64,000 nt of DNA from NCBI RefSeq assembly GCF_033978795.1, contig NC_084625.1, forward strand, positions 21,723,226 to 21,787,225. The letters are read 5' to 3'. The position numbers were made by a program, and so were the translations under genes. This stretch comes from Nerophis ophidion (taxonomy: Eukaryota > Chordata > Actinopteri > Syngnathiformes > Syngnathidae). Position 1 is the first letter of the stretch, and each line of letters opens with the position of its first letter. Under the pieces are notes generated by a model that saw only the letters and a program-made list of their open reading frames with translations, was not told the DNA's origin and did not search any database. This document shows, in pieces, positions 46,301 through 55,828 of the stretch.

Positions 46301-49300
46301 GATTCCAATCAATGCAAGTCATCAGAATCAGGTAATACACCAACTTATATTCTTGTCTTTGTGAAAGAAAGACATCTATATGTGTTACACATGCTTGTAT
46401 TATCATTGAACACATTTAACTTGTTTACAAAAATGTCTCTTTCATAAATAAATAAATATACATGATATATATAAATGAGGTAGATCCCCTCGAGTTGGTC
46501 AATTGAAAAGTAGCTCGCCTGCAGAAAAAGTGCGGGCACCCCTGACCTAGAGAGTATGCCATAAGAGTCTGGGGAGTCAATTCTGACACGAGAGTTAAGA
46601 GAAACAACTAGACAACCAACTATGACATGAGAATCAACTATAACATGAGAATTAACTATGACACGAGAGGCTTGAGAGCCAACTACGACATATGAGCCAG
46701 TAGTCACCTCTGACAAGACCACCTACAATATTAAATATGTCATGAGGGTCTGGGAGTTCATTACGACAAAAGAGTTAAGAGACTAAAAGCAACTGTGACA
46801 TGAGAGTCAACTATGACATGGGAATCATCTGACATAAGTGTCTAGTAAGTCCACCACGGTATGATAATCAACTGACATGAGATCCAAGAGTCAACTATAT
46901 CAACACGAGAGCCTTGTACAACATGAGCATCAACTACGGCATGAGAGCCTAGAGAACCAACTATGACATGAGAATTAAGTGACAAGAGATCCTAGTTGGT
47001 CAACTATAGCGTGAGAACCAGGAGTCAACGACATCTATATGAGCATCTCGAACAACACTGAGAGTCTACTATAACATGAGAGCCTGGGGAGTGAACTGTG
47101 ACATGAGAACCAACTGTGACATGAGAGGCTTGAGAGCCAATTACGACATATGAGCCCGCAGTCAACTGTGACATGACCAACTACACAATGAAATATACCA
47201 TAAGAGTCTGAGGAGTTCATTCCGACATGAGCGTTAAGAGACGAGAAGCAAATGTGACATGAGAGTCAACTATGACATGGGAATCATCTGATAAAAGTGT
47301 CTAGTAAATCCACCACGGTATAAGAATCAACTGACATGAGAGCCAAGAGACAACTACATCAACACAAGAGCCTCGTACAACATCAATCATCAATCAATCA
47401 ATGTTTACTTATATAGCCCTAAATCACTAGTGTCTCAAAGGGCTGCAAACATGAGCATCAACTACGGCATGAGAGCCCAGAGAATCAGCTATGACATGAG
47501 AATTACAAGAAACAACTGGAGAGCCAACTAGGACATGAGAATTAACTGACAAAAGATCCTAGTTGGTCAACACCAGGAGTCCACGACATCCACATGAGGA
47601 CATCTCATGAGAGTCAACTGTAACATGAGACCCAAGAGAGTCAACTGTAACATGGGAGCCTAGAAAGTGAACTATGAGAGAAGCGCATGCAGAGTCAAAT
47701 CTGACATGAGAGCCAAGAGAGACAACTTTAGAATCAACCATAACAATGACAATCAACCATGACAATAAGAATCAACTACAACATGAGAGCCGAGGAAATA
47801 AATTACGATATGAGAGCCTAGGGCGTGAACTTTAACATGAGAGCCAAGAGAAACAACCATGACATTCAGTGGGGCATAAAAGTATTTAGTCAGCCACCGA
47901 TTGTGCAAGTTCTCCCACTTAAATTGATGACAGAGGTCTGTAATTTTCATCATAGGTACACTTTAACTGTGAGAGACAGAATGTGAAAAAAAATCCAGGA
48001 ATTCACATTGTAGGAATTTTGAAGAATTTATTTGTAGATTATGGTGGAAAATAAGTTTTTGGTCACTTCAAACAAGGAAGATCTCTGGCTCTCACAGACT
48101 TCTAACCTGTGCTCTTCTGTCCGCCACTCGTTTCCTGTATCAATGGCACTTGTTTGAACTCGTTATCTGTATAAAATACACCTGTCCACAGCCTCAAACA
48201 GTCAGACTACAAACTCCACTATGGCCAAGACCAAAGAGCTGTCGAAGGACACCAGGAAAAGAATTGTAGACCTGCACCAGGCTGGGAAGAGTGAATCATC
48301 AATAGACAAGCAGCTTGGTGTGAAAAAATCAACTATGGGAGCAATTATCAGAAAATGGAATACATACAAGACCACTGATAATCTTCCTCGATCTGGGGCT
48401 CCACGCAATATCTCATCCCGTGGGGTCAAAATGATCATGAGAACGGTGAGCAAAAATCCCAGAACCACACGGGGGGACCTGGTGAATGACCTGCAGAGAG
48501 CTGGGACCACAGTAACAAAGGTTACCCTCAGTAACACACTATGCCGACAGGGAATCAAATCCTGCAGTGCCAGACGTGTCCCGCTGCTTAAGCCAGTGCA
48601 TGTCCAGACCCGTCTGATGTTTGTCAGAGAGCTCATGGATGATACAGCAGAGGATTGGGAGAATGTCATGTGGTCAGATGAAACCAAAATAGAACTTTTT
48701 GGTATAAACTCAACTCGTCGTGTTTGGAGGAAGAAGAATACTGAGTTGCATCCCAAGAACACCACACCTACTGTGAAGCATGGGGGTGGAAACATCATGC
48801 TTTGGGGCTGTTTTTCTGCTAAGGGGACATGACGATTGATCCGTGTCAAGGAAAGAATGAATGGGGCCATGTATCGTGAGATTTTGAGACAAAACCTCCT
48901 TCCATCAGTGAGAGCTTTGAATGGTTGACCAAATACTTATTTTCCACCATAATTTACAAATAAATTCTTTAAAAATCCTACAATGTGAATTCTTGGATTT
49001 TTTTTTCACATTTTGAAGTGTACCTATGATGAAAATTATAGACCACTGTCATCATTTTAAGTGGGAGAACTTGCACAATTGGTGGCTGACTAAAAACTTT
49101 TTTGCCCCACTGTAAGTCCCAACTTGAGAATGAAGTGACTTAGGATAGGTATGCTAATACCCAGAACCAGAACATAGGATCAACCATTTCATGAGAACCA
49201 AAAGAGTTTAGTCCATCTTGAGTATCAGCTGACATGAGAGATCAGAAAGTGGAAGTTATAAGGTGGACTACAAGATGAGAAAATCCTGATTGATGATGTA

Positions 49301-49977
49301 AAGCAAATTTACCTTCTTGTAGTCAGTCTGCTGTGTAGTGTCCATCTGTCTTCTTTCCACTCTCACTACTTTCTGCCTCTCTGTGGTCCGCAACTGCCAA
49401 TCAGCGTGTTAGCACAAAATGTGTTTGCGTGTGCGAGTTTTAGGTTAGGAGTCAGAAAACCTGACATGGCGTCGGACCAGCTGTGAAGGACCCTCACCAC
49501 GTACGTAGGAGGGCACCTCCTCGAGGACGGCTCGAGGGTCAGAAGAGCAGATAAGAGCACGCTGACAACAAACAGTCGCCTGTCAGACAAGATGGAGGGC
49601 AGATTGTCTTGTTGATGGTGGCCCGGGGGTTGTCGGTGTTTTGCACCATTTCTAACTTCTCAGGCGGTACCTTTGAACTCCGACAAGGTCATTCTCACAG
49701 CATCATCATGTTGACGTTGTCGCCAGAGAACACACGCGGCGGCGCTTCCCACCAAACGTGTCATGTGACCCATCCTGATGCATGCGACCATGTTTTTAAG
49801 ATGACAAGACCACGCCCCCTTTTACTGTCAGTCATTCTCGCAAAGGTCTATGGAGTTTGTAAACAGTTGTCACGTGTCACTCACTGGCATCAGGAGTCTG
49901 AGCGGCCTCCCCCCATTCTTCTTCCTCCTGTCCGCCTCCTCTTCCTCCTTCTCTGTACTGCTCGCCTTCATCTTCAT
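32390..49977 (-). CDS. prkag2: prkag2, AMP-activated protein kinase subunit gamma-2 (18 coding exons)
   Basis: Regulatory AMPK subunit that senses AMP/ADP/ATP through four CBS repeats. Exons, in transcript order: 49977-49885, 49378-49313, 45371-45303, 45233-45073, 45000-44894, 44803-44619, 43037-42992, 42916-42807, 37588-37507, 37421-37363, 37224-37179, 37097-37043, 35824-35698, 35609-35444, 35383-35346, 35286-35140, 35069-34976, 33270-32390. Phases agree throughout; the sum is 2532 nt, 843 residues. Nucleotide-binding residues are kept: NGVR (Arg293), KIHR (His374, Arg375), VHR (Arg522), each exactly nine positions before human gamma-2 Arg302, His383/Arg384 and Arg531, so the CBS core has no indel relative to human. 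The Ser/Pro-rich N-terminus (RPSSPRSAPPSSS, SSPPDTGQHF, SFSGIF) identifies gamma-2 rather than gamma-1 or -3. The core ends at residue 551, then the acidic extension. The teleost a/b copy is not resolved. Confidence 0.9.
33421..33595 (-). repeat. (ATCC)n-tailed retroposon fragment nested in the hAT-like element
   Basis: Reverse copy from TTGGCAACACTAAATTGACC to AATGGATGGATGGAT. Confidence 0.8.
33610..34374 (+). mobile_element. ATTCGATT-rich inverted-repeat element, copy 2
   Basis: From TAGGGCTGCGAATCTTTGGG to TTTTTTCCCACACCCCTA, with (TA)n on both sides. Same family as 17544-18628 and 51944-52703. Confidence 0.8.
34440..34502. repeat. (TA)n microsatellite
   Basis: Almost pure TA dinucleotides with two interruptions, inside the hAT-like element. 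Confidence 0.9.
34976..37588 (-). CDS. prkag2: prkag2 exons 9-17 (four CBS repeats)
   Basis: Nine short exons carry the nucleotide-sensing core. Landmarks, from 5' to 3': VKKAFFALVANGVRAAPLW (37588-37507), MLTITDFINILTRYYKSPM (37421-37363), VQIYELEEHKIETW (37224-37179), ELYLQETFKPLVHISPDA (37097-37043), SSLIRNKIHRLPVIDPLSG (35824-35698), GTYDNIAFIHPDTPI (35609-35444), VVDIYSKFDVI (35383-35346), NLAAEKTYNDLDVTVTQAL (35286-35140), VHRLVVVDEESRIVGIVS (35069-34976). All introns are GT-AG. This is the best-conserved part of the gene. Confidence 0.95.
35858..35894. repeat. (CA)n/(CG)n microsatellite
   Basis: ACACACACAC followed by CGCGCGCGCG, 34 bp upstream (in transcript sense) of prkag2 exon 13. 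Short alternating purine-pyrimidine run. Confidence 0.85.
36000..36520. repeat. AT-rich tandem repeat (GTCGCAATTTTACAAGAAAA units)
   Basis: About eight imperfect units of roughly 55-65 bp containing 'CAATTTTACAAGAAAA' and 'AATTTTACTCAACA' in prkag2 intron 12. Non-coding. Confidence 0.75.
36640..36775. repeat. Short tandem repeat of about 58 bp
   Basis: Three imperfect units with ACACACTTGTTATTTCATAT and GGGGGAGCACTT, still within prkag2 intron 12. Confidence 0.7.
37282..37350. repeat. (GT)n microsatellite in prkag2 intron 10
   Basis: Alternating GT with one GAGAGAAA interruption; a second (GT)n tract flanks exon 9 at 37455-37500. Both lie within 60 nt of exons 9-10. Confidence 0.9.
37640..42800. 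repeat. 27-bp minisatellite array (CAGTCATGTGTCAGTTTAGTGACAT)
   Basis: About 5.1 kb of a 27-bp unit filling prkag2 intron 8. The core TGTCAGTTTAGTGACA is itself an inverted repeat (TGTCA-6-TGACA). Variants replace GACATAT by GACATGT, GACGTAT or delete parts. Because 27 is nine codons, long open frames repeating CQFSDVSVM appear; they are by-products of the array. A higher-order repeat of about 1.22-1.24 kb is visible: the segment from about 38498 to about 39720 recurs from about 39721 to about 40940 with near-identity. Edges fade into looser CAGTCA/GTGTCA sequence. Confidence 0.93.
42487..42525. repeat. Perfect 16-bp inverted repeat (hairpin)
   Basis: CTGCCCTGTCAAGTCA, 7-nt spacer GATGTTG, then TGACTTGACAGGGCAG. 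Lies at the exon 8 side of the 27-bp array in prkag2 intron 8. Could form a cruciform or RNA hairpin. Confidence 0.9.
42807..43037 (-). CDS. prkag2: prkag2 exons 7-8 (linker and start of CBS1)
   Basis: Exon 7 (43037-42992) encodes VEAGGEAERRSLGDG, an acidic linker. Exon 8 (42916-42807) encodes DIYMRFMKCHKCYDIIPTSS then KLVVFDTTLQ, the conserved entry into CBS1. Both are bounded by GT-AG sites and consistent phases. Confidence 0.9.
43515..44610 (-). mobile_element. TTAA piggyBac-like element, copy 3, ending 8 bp from a splice donor
   Basis: TTAA at 43515-43518, then AGGCCTACTGAAA; the other end TTTCAGTAGGC stops at 44610 without the terminal CT and TTAA. prkag2 exon 6 ends at 44619, so the donor (GTGTGAAC) directly abuts the element. 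Confidence 0.8.
44619..45371 (-). CDS. prkag2: prkag2 exons 3-6 (Ser/Pro-rich gamma-2 N-terminal region)
   Basis: Exon 3 encodes DISVLGMSFLDEPGRVQRDK; exon 4 RSFFHRASRPSSPRSAPP and SSFPFQAAESPPKPP; exon 5 SFSGIFKSTSRESNQQ and SISMKLFSRSK-like sequence (PISMKLFSRSKR); exon 6 LRSFSSPPDTGQHFS. These follow human gamma-2 block by block (SFSGIFRSSSKES, FFSRSRK, SSPPDTGQRF), which gamma-1 lacks. Low complexity and probably disordered. Confidence 0.88.
45841..45924. repeat. 27-bp imperfect inverted repeat
   Basis: GAGTCTCGGAAAACTGGCAT-GCACAAG (45841-45867) pairs with the sequence at 45898-45924, matching at 25 of 27 positions. A partial third copy (AGAAAGCTGGCGTGCAC) sits in the loop. Confidence 0.85.
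47388..47447 (-). repeat. 60-bp LINE tail inserted in the minisatellite
   Basis: Reverse copy of the 6363-7122 family 3' end (TTATATAGCCCTAAATCACT, AGTGTCTCAAAGGGCTGC). The equivalent uninterrupted unit at about 46911 (TTGTACAACATGAGCATCAA) shows the empty site. Confidence 0.85.
47867..49112 (+). mobile_element. Tc1-like transposon, internally deleted
   Basis: Terminal inverted repeats start CAGTGGGGCATAAAAGTATT on the left and end CTTTTTTGCCCCACTG on the right; the arms extend through AAGTTCTCCCACTTAAA-like sequence (about 100 bp). TA follows the right end; the left dinucleotide has become TT. Inserted in the prkag2 intron 2 minisatellite. Confidence 0.92.
48221..48935 (+). pseudogene. Tc1-family transposase, truncated
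   Basis: Open from MAKTKELSKDTRKRIVDLHQ to a TGA at 48830-48832 (203 codons). It carries the paired helix-turn-helix DNA-binding region (KSESSIDKQLGVKKSTMGAI, then PRTTRGDLVNDLQRAGTTVT) and the first catalytic Asp in MWSDETKIELFG, then HGGGNIMLWGCFSAKGT. After the stop, RVKERMNGAMYREILRQNLL is readable, but the sequence then jumps to the right terminal repeat, so the segments with the second and third catalytic residues (DNDPKH and the last acidic residue) are deleted. Catalytically dead. Confidence 0.93.
49313..49378 (-). CDS. prkag2: prkag2 exon 2 (probable)
   Basis: Encodes RQKVVRVERRQMDTTQQTDY then KK, ending on donor GTAAAT. It fills the phase-0 gap between exon 1 and exon 3 and has the basic character of the human N-terminus (QKRRSLRVHIP). 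The acceptor (CACAGAG before AGG) is unremarkable; the internal Met could serve as a downstream start. Confidence 0.6.
49885..49977 (-). CDS. prkag2: prkag2 exon 1 (probable start)
   Basis: From the ATG at 49977: MKMKASSTEKEEEEADRRKK then NGGRPLRLLMP, 31 codons, ending on a consensus GTGAGT donor in phase 0. The basic/acidic N-terminus is comparable to human gamma-2 (MDTKKKKD...GGKKN). A second ATG lies two codons downstream. An inverted CCAAT (at about 50233) is found some 250 bp upstream. Identification rests on position and phase, not on strong similarity. Confidence 0.6.
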
Positions 49978-50291
49978 CAGGTCCGCAGACTTGATCCCGG
50001 TGGCTCAAACGTCGACAGAAGAAGAGGAGTAGTTGGAAGAGTCCACTAACTGCGCAACAGGAAGCCGCCAGAATACATCATGCCACGCAACTGCTCTCAC
50101 TTTGGACCGCAGGAGAGGAGACTACTACTGTTACCATGACTACCATTTCTGTTGTCATGACGACTGCAGCCAGGACAGTTCCGACTCCTCTCTGTGCTGA
50201 TGCTGCTCGCTCCACATGGATCACATCATCGGCCAATCATCAATTATCAACAAATACCAGCAGTTTGGCCTTTTGCCGCTAGGGGAAGACA

Positions 50292-50407
50292 TGAATTGAT
50301 TAACGTGGACCCCGACTTAAACAAGTTGAAAAACTTACTCGGGTGTTACCATTTAGTGGTCAATTGTACGGAATATGTACTGTACTGTGCAATCTACTAA
50401 TAAAAGT

Positions 50408-50470
<63 letters not shown>
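50292..50470 (+). repeat. Retroposon tail with long (AATC)n microsatellite
   Basis: GAATTGATTAACGTGGACCC, ATACTGTACTGTGCAATC-like end (TGTACTGTACTGTGCAATCT), then about 15 AATC units (50410-50470). Confidence 0.85.
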
Positions 50471-50471
<1 letters not shown>

Positions 50472-51115
50472 GGCTGTTTTATTATATTTTACAAATGCCA
50501 TCTAAATTTTATATATTTTGTAAGTTGAAAAAAAAATACTTTTCACACTAAATGAACTCCAACTGATTAAAACGCTCCAAAAAAATCTAAATTAATTAAA
50601 AAAAACTATAATGTTATTTTGTCTTGGGCTAACTTATTTTATTATTTCCTAAACAGCATCCTAATTGTACATATTTTGTACATTAATTTTCACTGTAAAT
50701 TAACTCCATTTTAAAAACATTGTTATTAAATTATTTTTTTAAAACAACTCTACAATAGCAATTTACGCTGAGCGTACGTAATTTTATTTCAGAAACGCCA
50801 GATCAATTTTATACATTCAGTCAATACATTTTCACAGTAAATTAACTCCATGCAACTAATTAAAAAAGAAAAAAGCTTTTAATTTTGATGAAATTTCAAA
50901 CAAAAAAAAATCATTTGTACCAGACTTATTTGTTTTAATTAATAATTCAAAAACACCGTTAACCTTTTATGTACTTTGTAAATTAGTCTTCACAGTAAAT
51001 TAATTCAATCAAAGATCAAAGTGAACTAATTGAAAACATTAAATCATGTGGTCTACATTATGCACATTACGTTTGGTACAACATAATATGTAATGTAAAT
51101 AATCAAAATCGATGA
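50471..51115. repeat. AT-rich satellite (about 165-bp period), copy A
   Basis: About four units with TTATTTTGTAC-type motifs, 'AATTTTATATATTTTGTAAG' and 'CACAGTAAATTAACTCCAT'. Strongly similar, in the same order and orientation, to 62399-63045. Confidence 0.85.
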
Positions 51116-51862
51116 GTTAAACTTCATTGATTGATTGATACTTTTATTAGTAGATTGCACAGTTCAGTACATATTCTGTACAATTGACCACTAAATGGTA
51201 ACACCCGAATAAGCTTTTCAACTTCTTTAAGTCGGGGTCCACGTTAATCAATTCATGGCGTTGTGTCGTAAACTTATTAAGAATAGAATGGAATGGACTT
51301 TATTGTCATAATATTTGCATATAACGAGATTAAGGACTCCAATTTAAGGTGTGATAGTGGGAACAAATATGGGGTGAAAATAAGTAACACAAGAGGTAAT
51401 AAAGGAAAAAAATAACAATTGAAATAAATCAATCAATCAACCCACTTTATTTATATAGCACATTTAAACAACAATAACGTTTCCAAAGTGCTGCACAGCC
51501 ATGTTAAAAACAATATTAAAAAAATATATATTATGCTCCACGAATGACTGAATAAAAACAAAAAATAAATAAATATAAAACCAATAAAAAAAATATAAAA
51601 ACAAATATGATTAAAAACTATTTTAAAGGGTAAAATCAATTAAAACAGTAATAAACACACTACTATCCAATAAAAATAATAAGCAATCCTGTACTATATA
51701 AAAAATACTATAGAAATACAAAATACTGTACAATATACAGAACAAGACAAGATAGTACCGAAGTAATAAATAACAATCAGTGTGGGACGTATTGCACTCG
51801 AAGGGTAGTATTGCACAGTGGGGTACTAGGGTAGGATATTGTATAGGGGTGAATTATTATTA

Positions 51863-51870
<8 letters not shown>
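51116..51870. repeat. Composite of retroposon tails
   Basis: 51123-51260 is the reversed (AATC)n-family end (GACCACTAAATGGTAACACC). 51280-51420 has AATGGACTTTATTGTCATAA and ATAACGAGATTAAGGACTCC, and 51436-51520 has AATCAACCCACTTTATTTAT and AAAGTGCTGCACAGCCATG, typical of retroposon ends. No exon seen. Confidence 0.55.

Positions 51871-51943
<73 letters not shown>
51871..51943. repeat. (TA)n microsatellite
   Basis: About 36 uninterrupted TA units directly preceding copy 3 of the ATTCGATT-rich element. Confidence 0.95.
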
Positions 51944-51947
<4 letters not shown>

Positions 51948-52703
51948 GCTGTGAATCTTTGGGTGTCCCATGATTCGATTCAATATCGATTCTTGGGGTC
52001 ACGATTCGATAATATATCGATTTTTTCGATTCGATTCTCGATTCAAAAACGATATTTTCCCGATTCTGTATTCATTCAATACATAGGATTTCAGCAGGAT
52101 CTACCCCAGTCTGCTGACATGCTAGCAGAGTAGTAGATATTAAAAAAACAAAAACTTTTGTTATTATAAAGGACAATGTTTTACCAACTGATTGCAATAA
52201 TGTAAATTTGTTTTAACTATTAAACGAAACAAAAATATGTCTTATTTTATCTTTGTGAAAACATTGGACACAGTGTGTTGTCAAGCTTATGAGATGCGAT
52301 GCAAGTGTAAGCCACTGTGACACTTTTGTTCTTTTTTATTTTTTATAAATGTCTAATAATGTCAATGAGGGATTTTTAATCACTGCTATGCTGAAATTAT
52401 AACTAATATTGATACTGTTGTTGATAATATTCATTTTTGTTTCACTACTTTTGGCTTGTTCTGTGTCGTATTTGTGTCTTTATTGCAGTTCTGAGTGTTG
52501 CTGGGTCAGGCTTGGTTTTGGAATTGGATTGCATCGTTATGGTATTGCTGTGTATTGTTTTGTTGGATTGATTAAAAAAAAAAAATATATATATATATAC
52601 AATTGTTTTTTTAAATCGATTTTAAAAAAATGAGAATCGATTCTTGATCGCACAACGTATTCCATTCGAATCATATTCGAATCAATTTTTTCCAACACCC
52701 CTA
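51944..52703 (+). mobile_element. ATTCGATT-rich inverted-repeat element, copy 3
   Basis: From AGGGCTGTGAATCTTTGGGT to TTTTTTCCAACACCCCTA; homologous throughout to 33610-34374. Flanked on both sides by TA repeats. Confidence 0.85.
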
Positions 52704-52990
52704 ATATATATGTATATATATGTGTAAAATATATATATATATATATATGTGTGTGTATATATATATGTATATATATATGTATATATTTATACATATATAT
52801 ATATAAATAAATATACATATATATATAAATGTATATAAATATACATATATACATATAAATATACATATCTATACTGTATATAAATGTATATAAATATACA
52901 TATATACACATAAATATACATATATATAAATGTATATCAATATACATATACACACACACATATATATGTATATATATACATATATAATTA
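52704..52990. repeat. TA/TATG/TACA compound microsatellite
   Basis: About 290 bp of ATATATGTATATATACATAT variants, partly self-complementary. Confidence 0.93.
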
Positions 52991-52992
52991 TT

Positions 52993-53128
52993 ATCATAGC
53001 CCTGTGATGAGGTGACGACTTGTCCAGGGTGTACAATGCCTTCCGCCCCATTGTAGCTGATAGGCACCAGCGCCCCCTGTGACCCCGAAAGGGAATAAGC
53101 GGTAGGAAATGGATGGATGGATGGATTG
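52993..53128 (-). repeat. (ATCC)n-tailed retroposon fragment
   Basis: Reverse copy from ATAGCCCTGTGATGAGGTGA to GGATGGATGGATGG. Confidence 0.8.
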
Positions 53129-53199
53129 TTATTATTATATTATTTTAATGTTAACTTTCAAAAATAACTTGTTTTATTATTTGTCCGCTGTTATCCTTT

Positions 53200-53397
53200 C
53201 TGTCTCCAGGGGAGGGCGTAAGTGATAACGTGAAAGCTCTTTCTTCCGCAAAAGAAGAATAAGAATGCTTCCGGTTTGGCCTGTCGTCTCCGTGCGGCGT
53301 GTCGTAGTTGATGAAACTACTTTGTAAATATTTGGGCTTTTAGTATTGAAATACTTTCAATATTTTTCTGCCGGTCGTTTAGCTGTTCGTCGCAGAA
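53200..53397 (+). other. Probable non-coding first exon/promoter of the zinc-finger gene
   Basis: A unique, repeat-free block with CpGs (CGTCTCCGTGCGGCGTGTCG) and no ATG-led frame ends at GCAGAA|GTAAGT, a consensus donor at 53398. The next compatible acceptor is TTTCATACCTCAG at 58443, 9 nt before the zinc-finger ATG. I infer a 5' UTR exon spliced across the transposon nest; the left edge is approximate. Confidence 0.5.
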
Positions 53398-53911
53398 GTA
53401 AGTATAACTTTTTAAATTCATATTAGTGTTTTCTTCTTCTTAACGGAGGCAGTTGATAGCATGCGGCTAGCTAACAGTTGCTGTATCGCACAGTTGTTTA
53501 GCCACATCAGGTGTTATTTTAGTATTATTTATCAAAGTACTAAATAAAATTAACGTTCTATTATCATTACTCAACACTTTTAACATGTCACAATTTACAC
53601 TTCCGCTTTGGATTTGGTTCACGTGACACAACGTGACGTACGACGTACATTCTGCGGTCATTGATATATTATATAAATATAATTCCTTTGTTCCTATGTC
53701 CACCCAGCATACATTAGCCTTAGAGCTGGGCGATGTGGCCTTTTTTTAAATATCACGATATTTCTAGGCCATATCGCGATACACGATATATATCTTGATA
53801 GTTTGCCTTAGCCTTGAATGAACACTTGATACATATAATCACAGCAGTATGATGATTCTATGTGTCTAAATTAAAACATTCTTGTTCATACTGCATTAAT
53901 ATATGCTACTT

Positions 53912-55340
53912 TTAAAGGCCTACTGAAATGAGATTTTCTTATTTAAACGGGGATAGCAGGTCCATTCTATGTGTCATACTTGATCATTTCGTGATATTGC
54001 CATATTTTTGCTGAAAGGATTTAGTAGAGAAGACCGTCGACAAAGTTCGCAACTTTTGGTCGCTAATAAAAAAGCCTTGCCTGTACCGGAAGTAGAAGCC
54101 GATGTGCGCGTGACGTCACGGGTGTGAGGGCTCCTCACATCTGCACATTGATTACAATCATAGACACCAGCAGCGCGAGCGATTCTGACCGAGAAAGCGA
54201 AAATTTCCCCATTAATTTAAGCAAGGATGAAAGATTTCGTGGATGAGGAAAGTTAGAGTGAAGCACTAGAAGAAGAAAAAAAGTGTAGTGGGAGCAATTC
54301 AGATCTTATTAGACACATTTACTAGGATCATTCTGGAAAATCCTTTATCTGCTTATTGTGTAAATAGTGTTTTAGTGAGATTATAAAGTAATACCTGAAA
54401 GTCGGAGGGGTGCAGTGACCGCCAGTGTCTCTGAGAGAATTAAGCCAATGGAGGAGCCAAGATGACAGCTGCTGCAGGAAAACGCTAACTCCGCACAAGT
54501 CTCCGGTAAGAGCCGACTTAATATCACAATTTTCTCATCCAAAAAGTTTAGCGAAAAATGTTAACTAAAGCTTCACAAAAAACAAAGAAACACTGGCAGT
54601 GTTTCGGTTGCTAAGGGCAGCTGAAATCCACCGTTTTCCACCGACAGCATTCTTCTTTATAGTCTCCATTATTAATTAAACAAATTGCAAAAGATTCAGC
54701 AACACACATGTCCAAAATACTGTGTAATTATGCGATGAAAAGAGACGACTTTTAGCAGTACGTGGTGCTGGGCTAAAAATGTCCGCTCAACCGATAACGT
54801 CACAAACACGCGTCATCATACGCGTCTTCATTCCGCGACATTTTCAACATGAAACTCCGCAGGAAATTTTAAATTGCAGTGTTTCCCACAGGTCAGGCAT
54901 CTATTTGTGGTGGTGTGGTTGGGTGGAGGAGGGGGTGGGGGGTTATTGATGGGGGGAGGCAGCGGCGATGACCAAGAAGAACGCTGAGTTGGAATATAAT
55001 TACAACACTTTATGTACATATTTATATAATATTTACATATTTATATAATATGTAACTACAAGCTCCATTCGTAGACAGAGTCATGTTGCTTTTATGAGCA
55101 GTCAAGCTAGTAAAAAGCCCGCAAAAAAATAAATTTTATATTTTTATTTTTTATTTGTGGCGGTTGTAATTCTTTCGTGGCGGGCCGCCACAAATAAATG
55201 GATGTGTGGGAAACCCTGAATTGTAATTTAGTAAATTAAACCGGCCGTATTGGCATGTGTTGCAATTTTAAGATTTCATTTTTGATGTATAAACTATCAG
55301 ACTGCTTGGTCGGTAGTAGTGGGTTTCAGTAGGCCTTTAA
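53912..55340 (+). mobile_element. TTAA piggyBac-like element, copy 4
   Basis: TTAA at 53912-53915 and 55337-55340, ends AGGCCTACTGAAA and TTTCAGTAGGCCT. It is longer than its relatives because of an insertion at about 54877-55218 with ends CAGTGTTTCCCACAG and TGTGGGAAACCCTG (inverted repeats, hAT-like). Confidence 0.85.
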
Positions 55341-55828
55341 ACTTTCATACAGAGAGGGAAATCACAATTAAATCTATTTACCAAGACTGTATTTATTAAA
55401 CAGTTATTAAGCAGTGGCATTCATTTCATTTCCAAAACAGAAAGTGCAAGATTGTCAGAGACATTTTAAAACAACCTATTATTAAAGTGCACTTTTTCAA
55501 CAGAACACAACTTTAATAGTTTAAAACAAATAAAGTACACTTTTGTGCATGATGTCACACAAGATATTTCAATAAGTGTCAAATAAAAACGAGCTGCACA
55601 ATAGGAAGTCAAATAGTGTATGTCCTTTGCTATGTGGTAGTTTACTGCGGACATTATCTCCTTTTGTTCTTGACTGTTTTTTTCATACGGCATTGATCTG
55701 GAAATGTTTGCCTCGGCATTTTGATGGTGTGTGGCACCGAATGGAGATGTTGACAATCGGAGTAAACACTCTTCATTCTCCATCAGGTGACTTTTCAAAT
55801 GATGCTACATATTAGCAGTAATGCTACT

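Larger units (their letters stand above)
45470..47866. repeat. Minisatellite of GACATGAGAGTCAACTATGA units (prkag2 intron 2)
   Basis: Imperfect units of about 20-25 bp with ACATGAGAGTCAACTATGAC and AGAGCCAAGAG. Longer blocks are duplicated (for example AGTGTCTAGTAA-TCCACCACGG at about 46830 and 47300). It continues after the Tc1 relic (49113-49260). It is interrupted by the hairpin region 45841-45924, a non-repeat stretch (about 45925-46540) and a LINE tail (47388-47447). Confidence 0.88.

Noticed and set aside
48221..48832. Functional transposase gene
   Set aside because: The DNA-binding half and first catalytic Asp are intact, but a stop and an internal deletion remove the other catalytic residues.
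49366..49590. 74-codon minus-strand frame MSDRRLFVVSVLLSALLTLE as a signal-peptide protein
   Set aside because: It overlaps prkag2 exon 2 in another frame and has no conserved features; probably chance.
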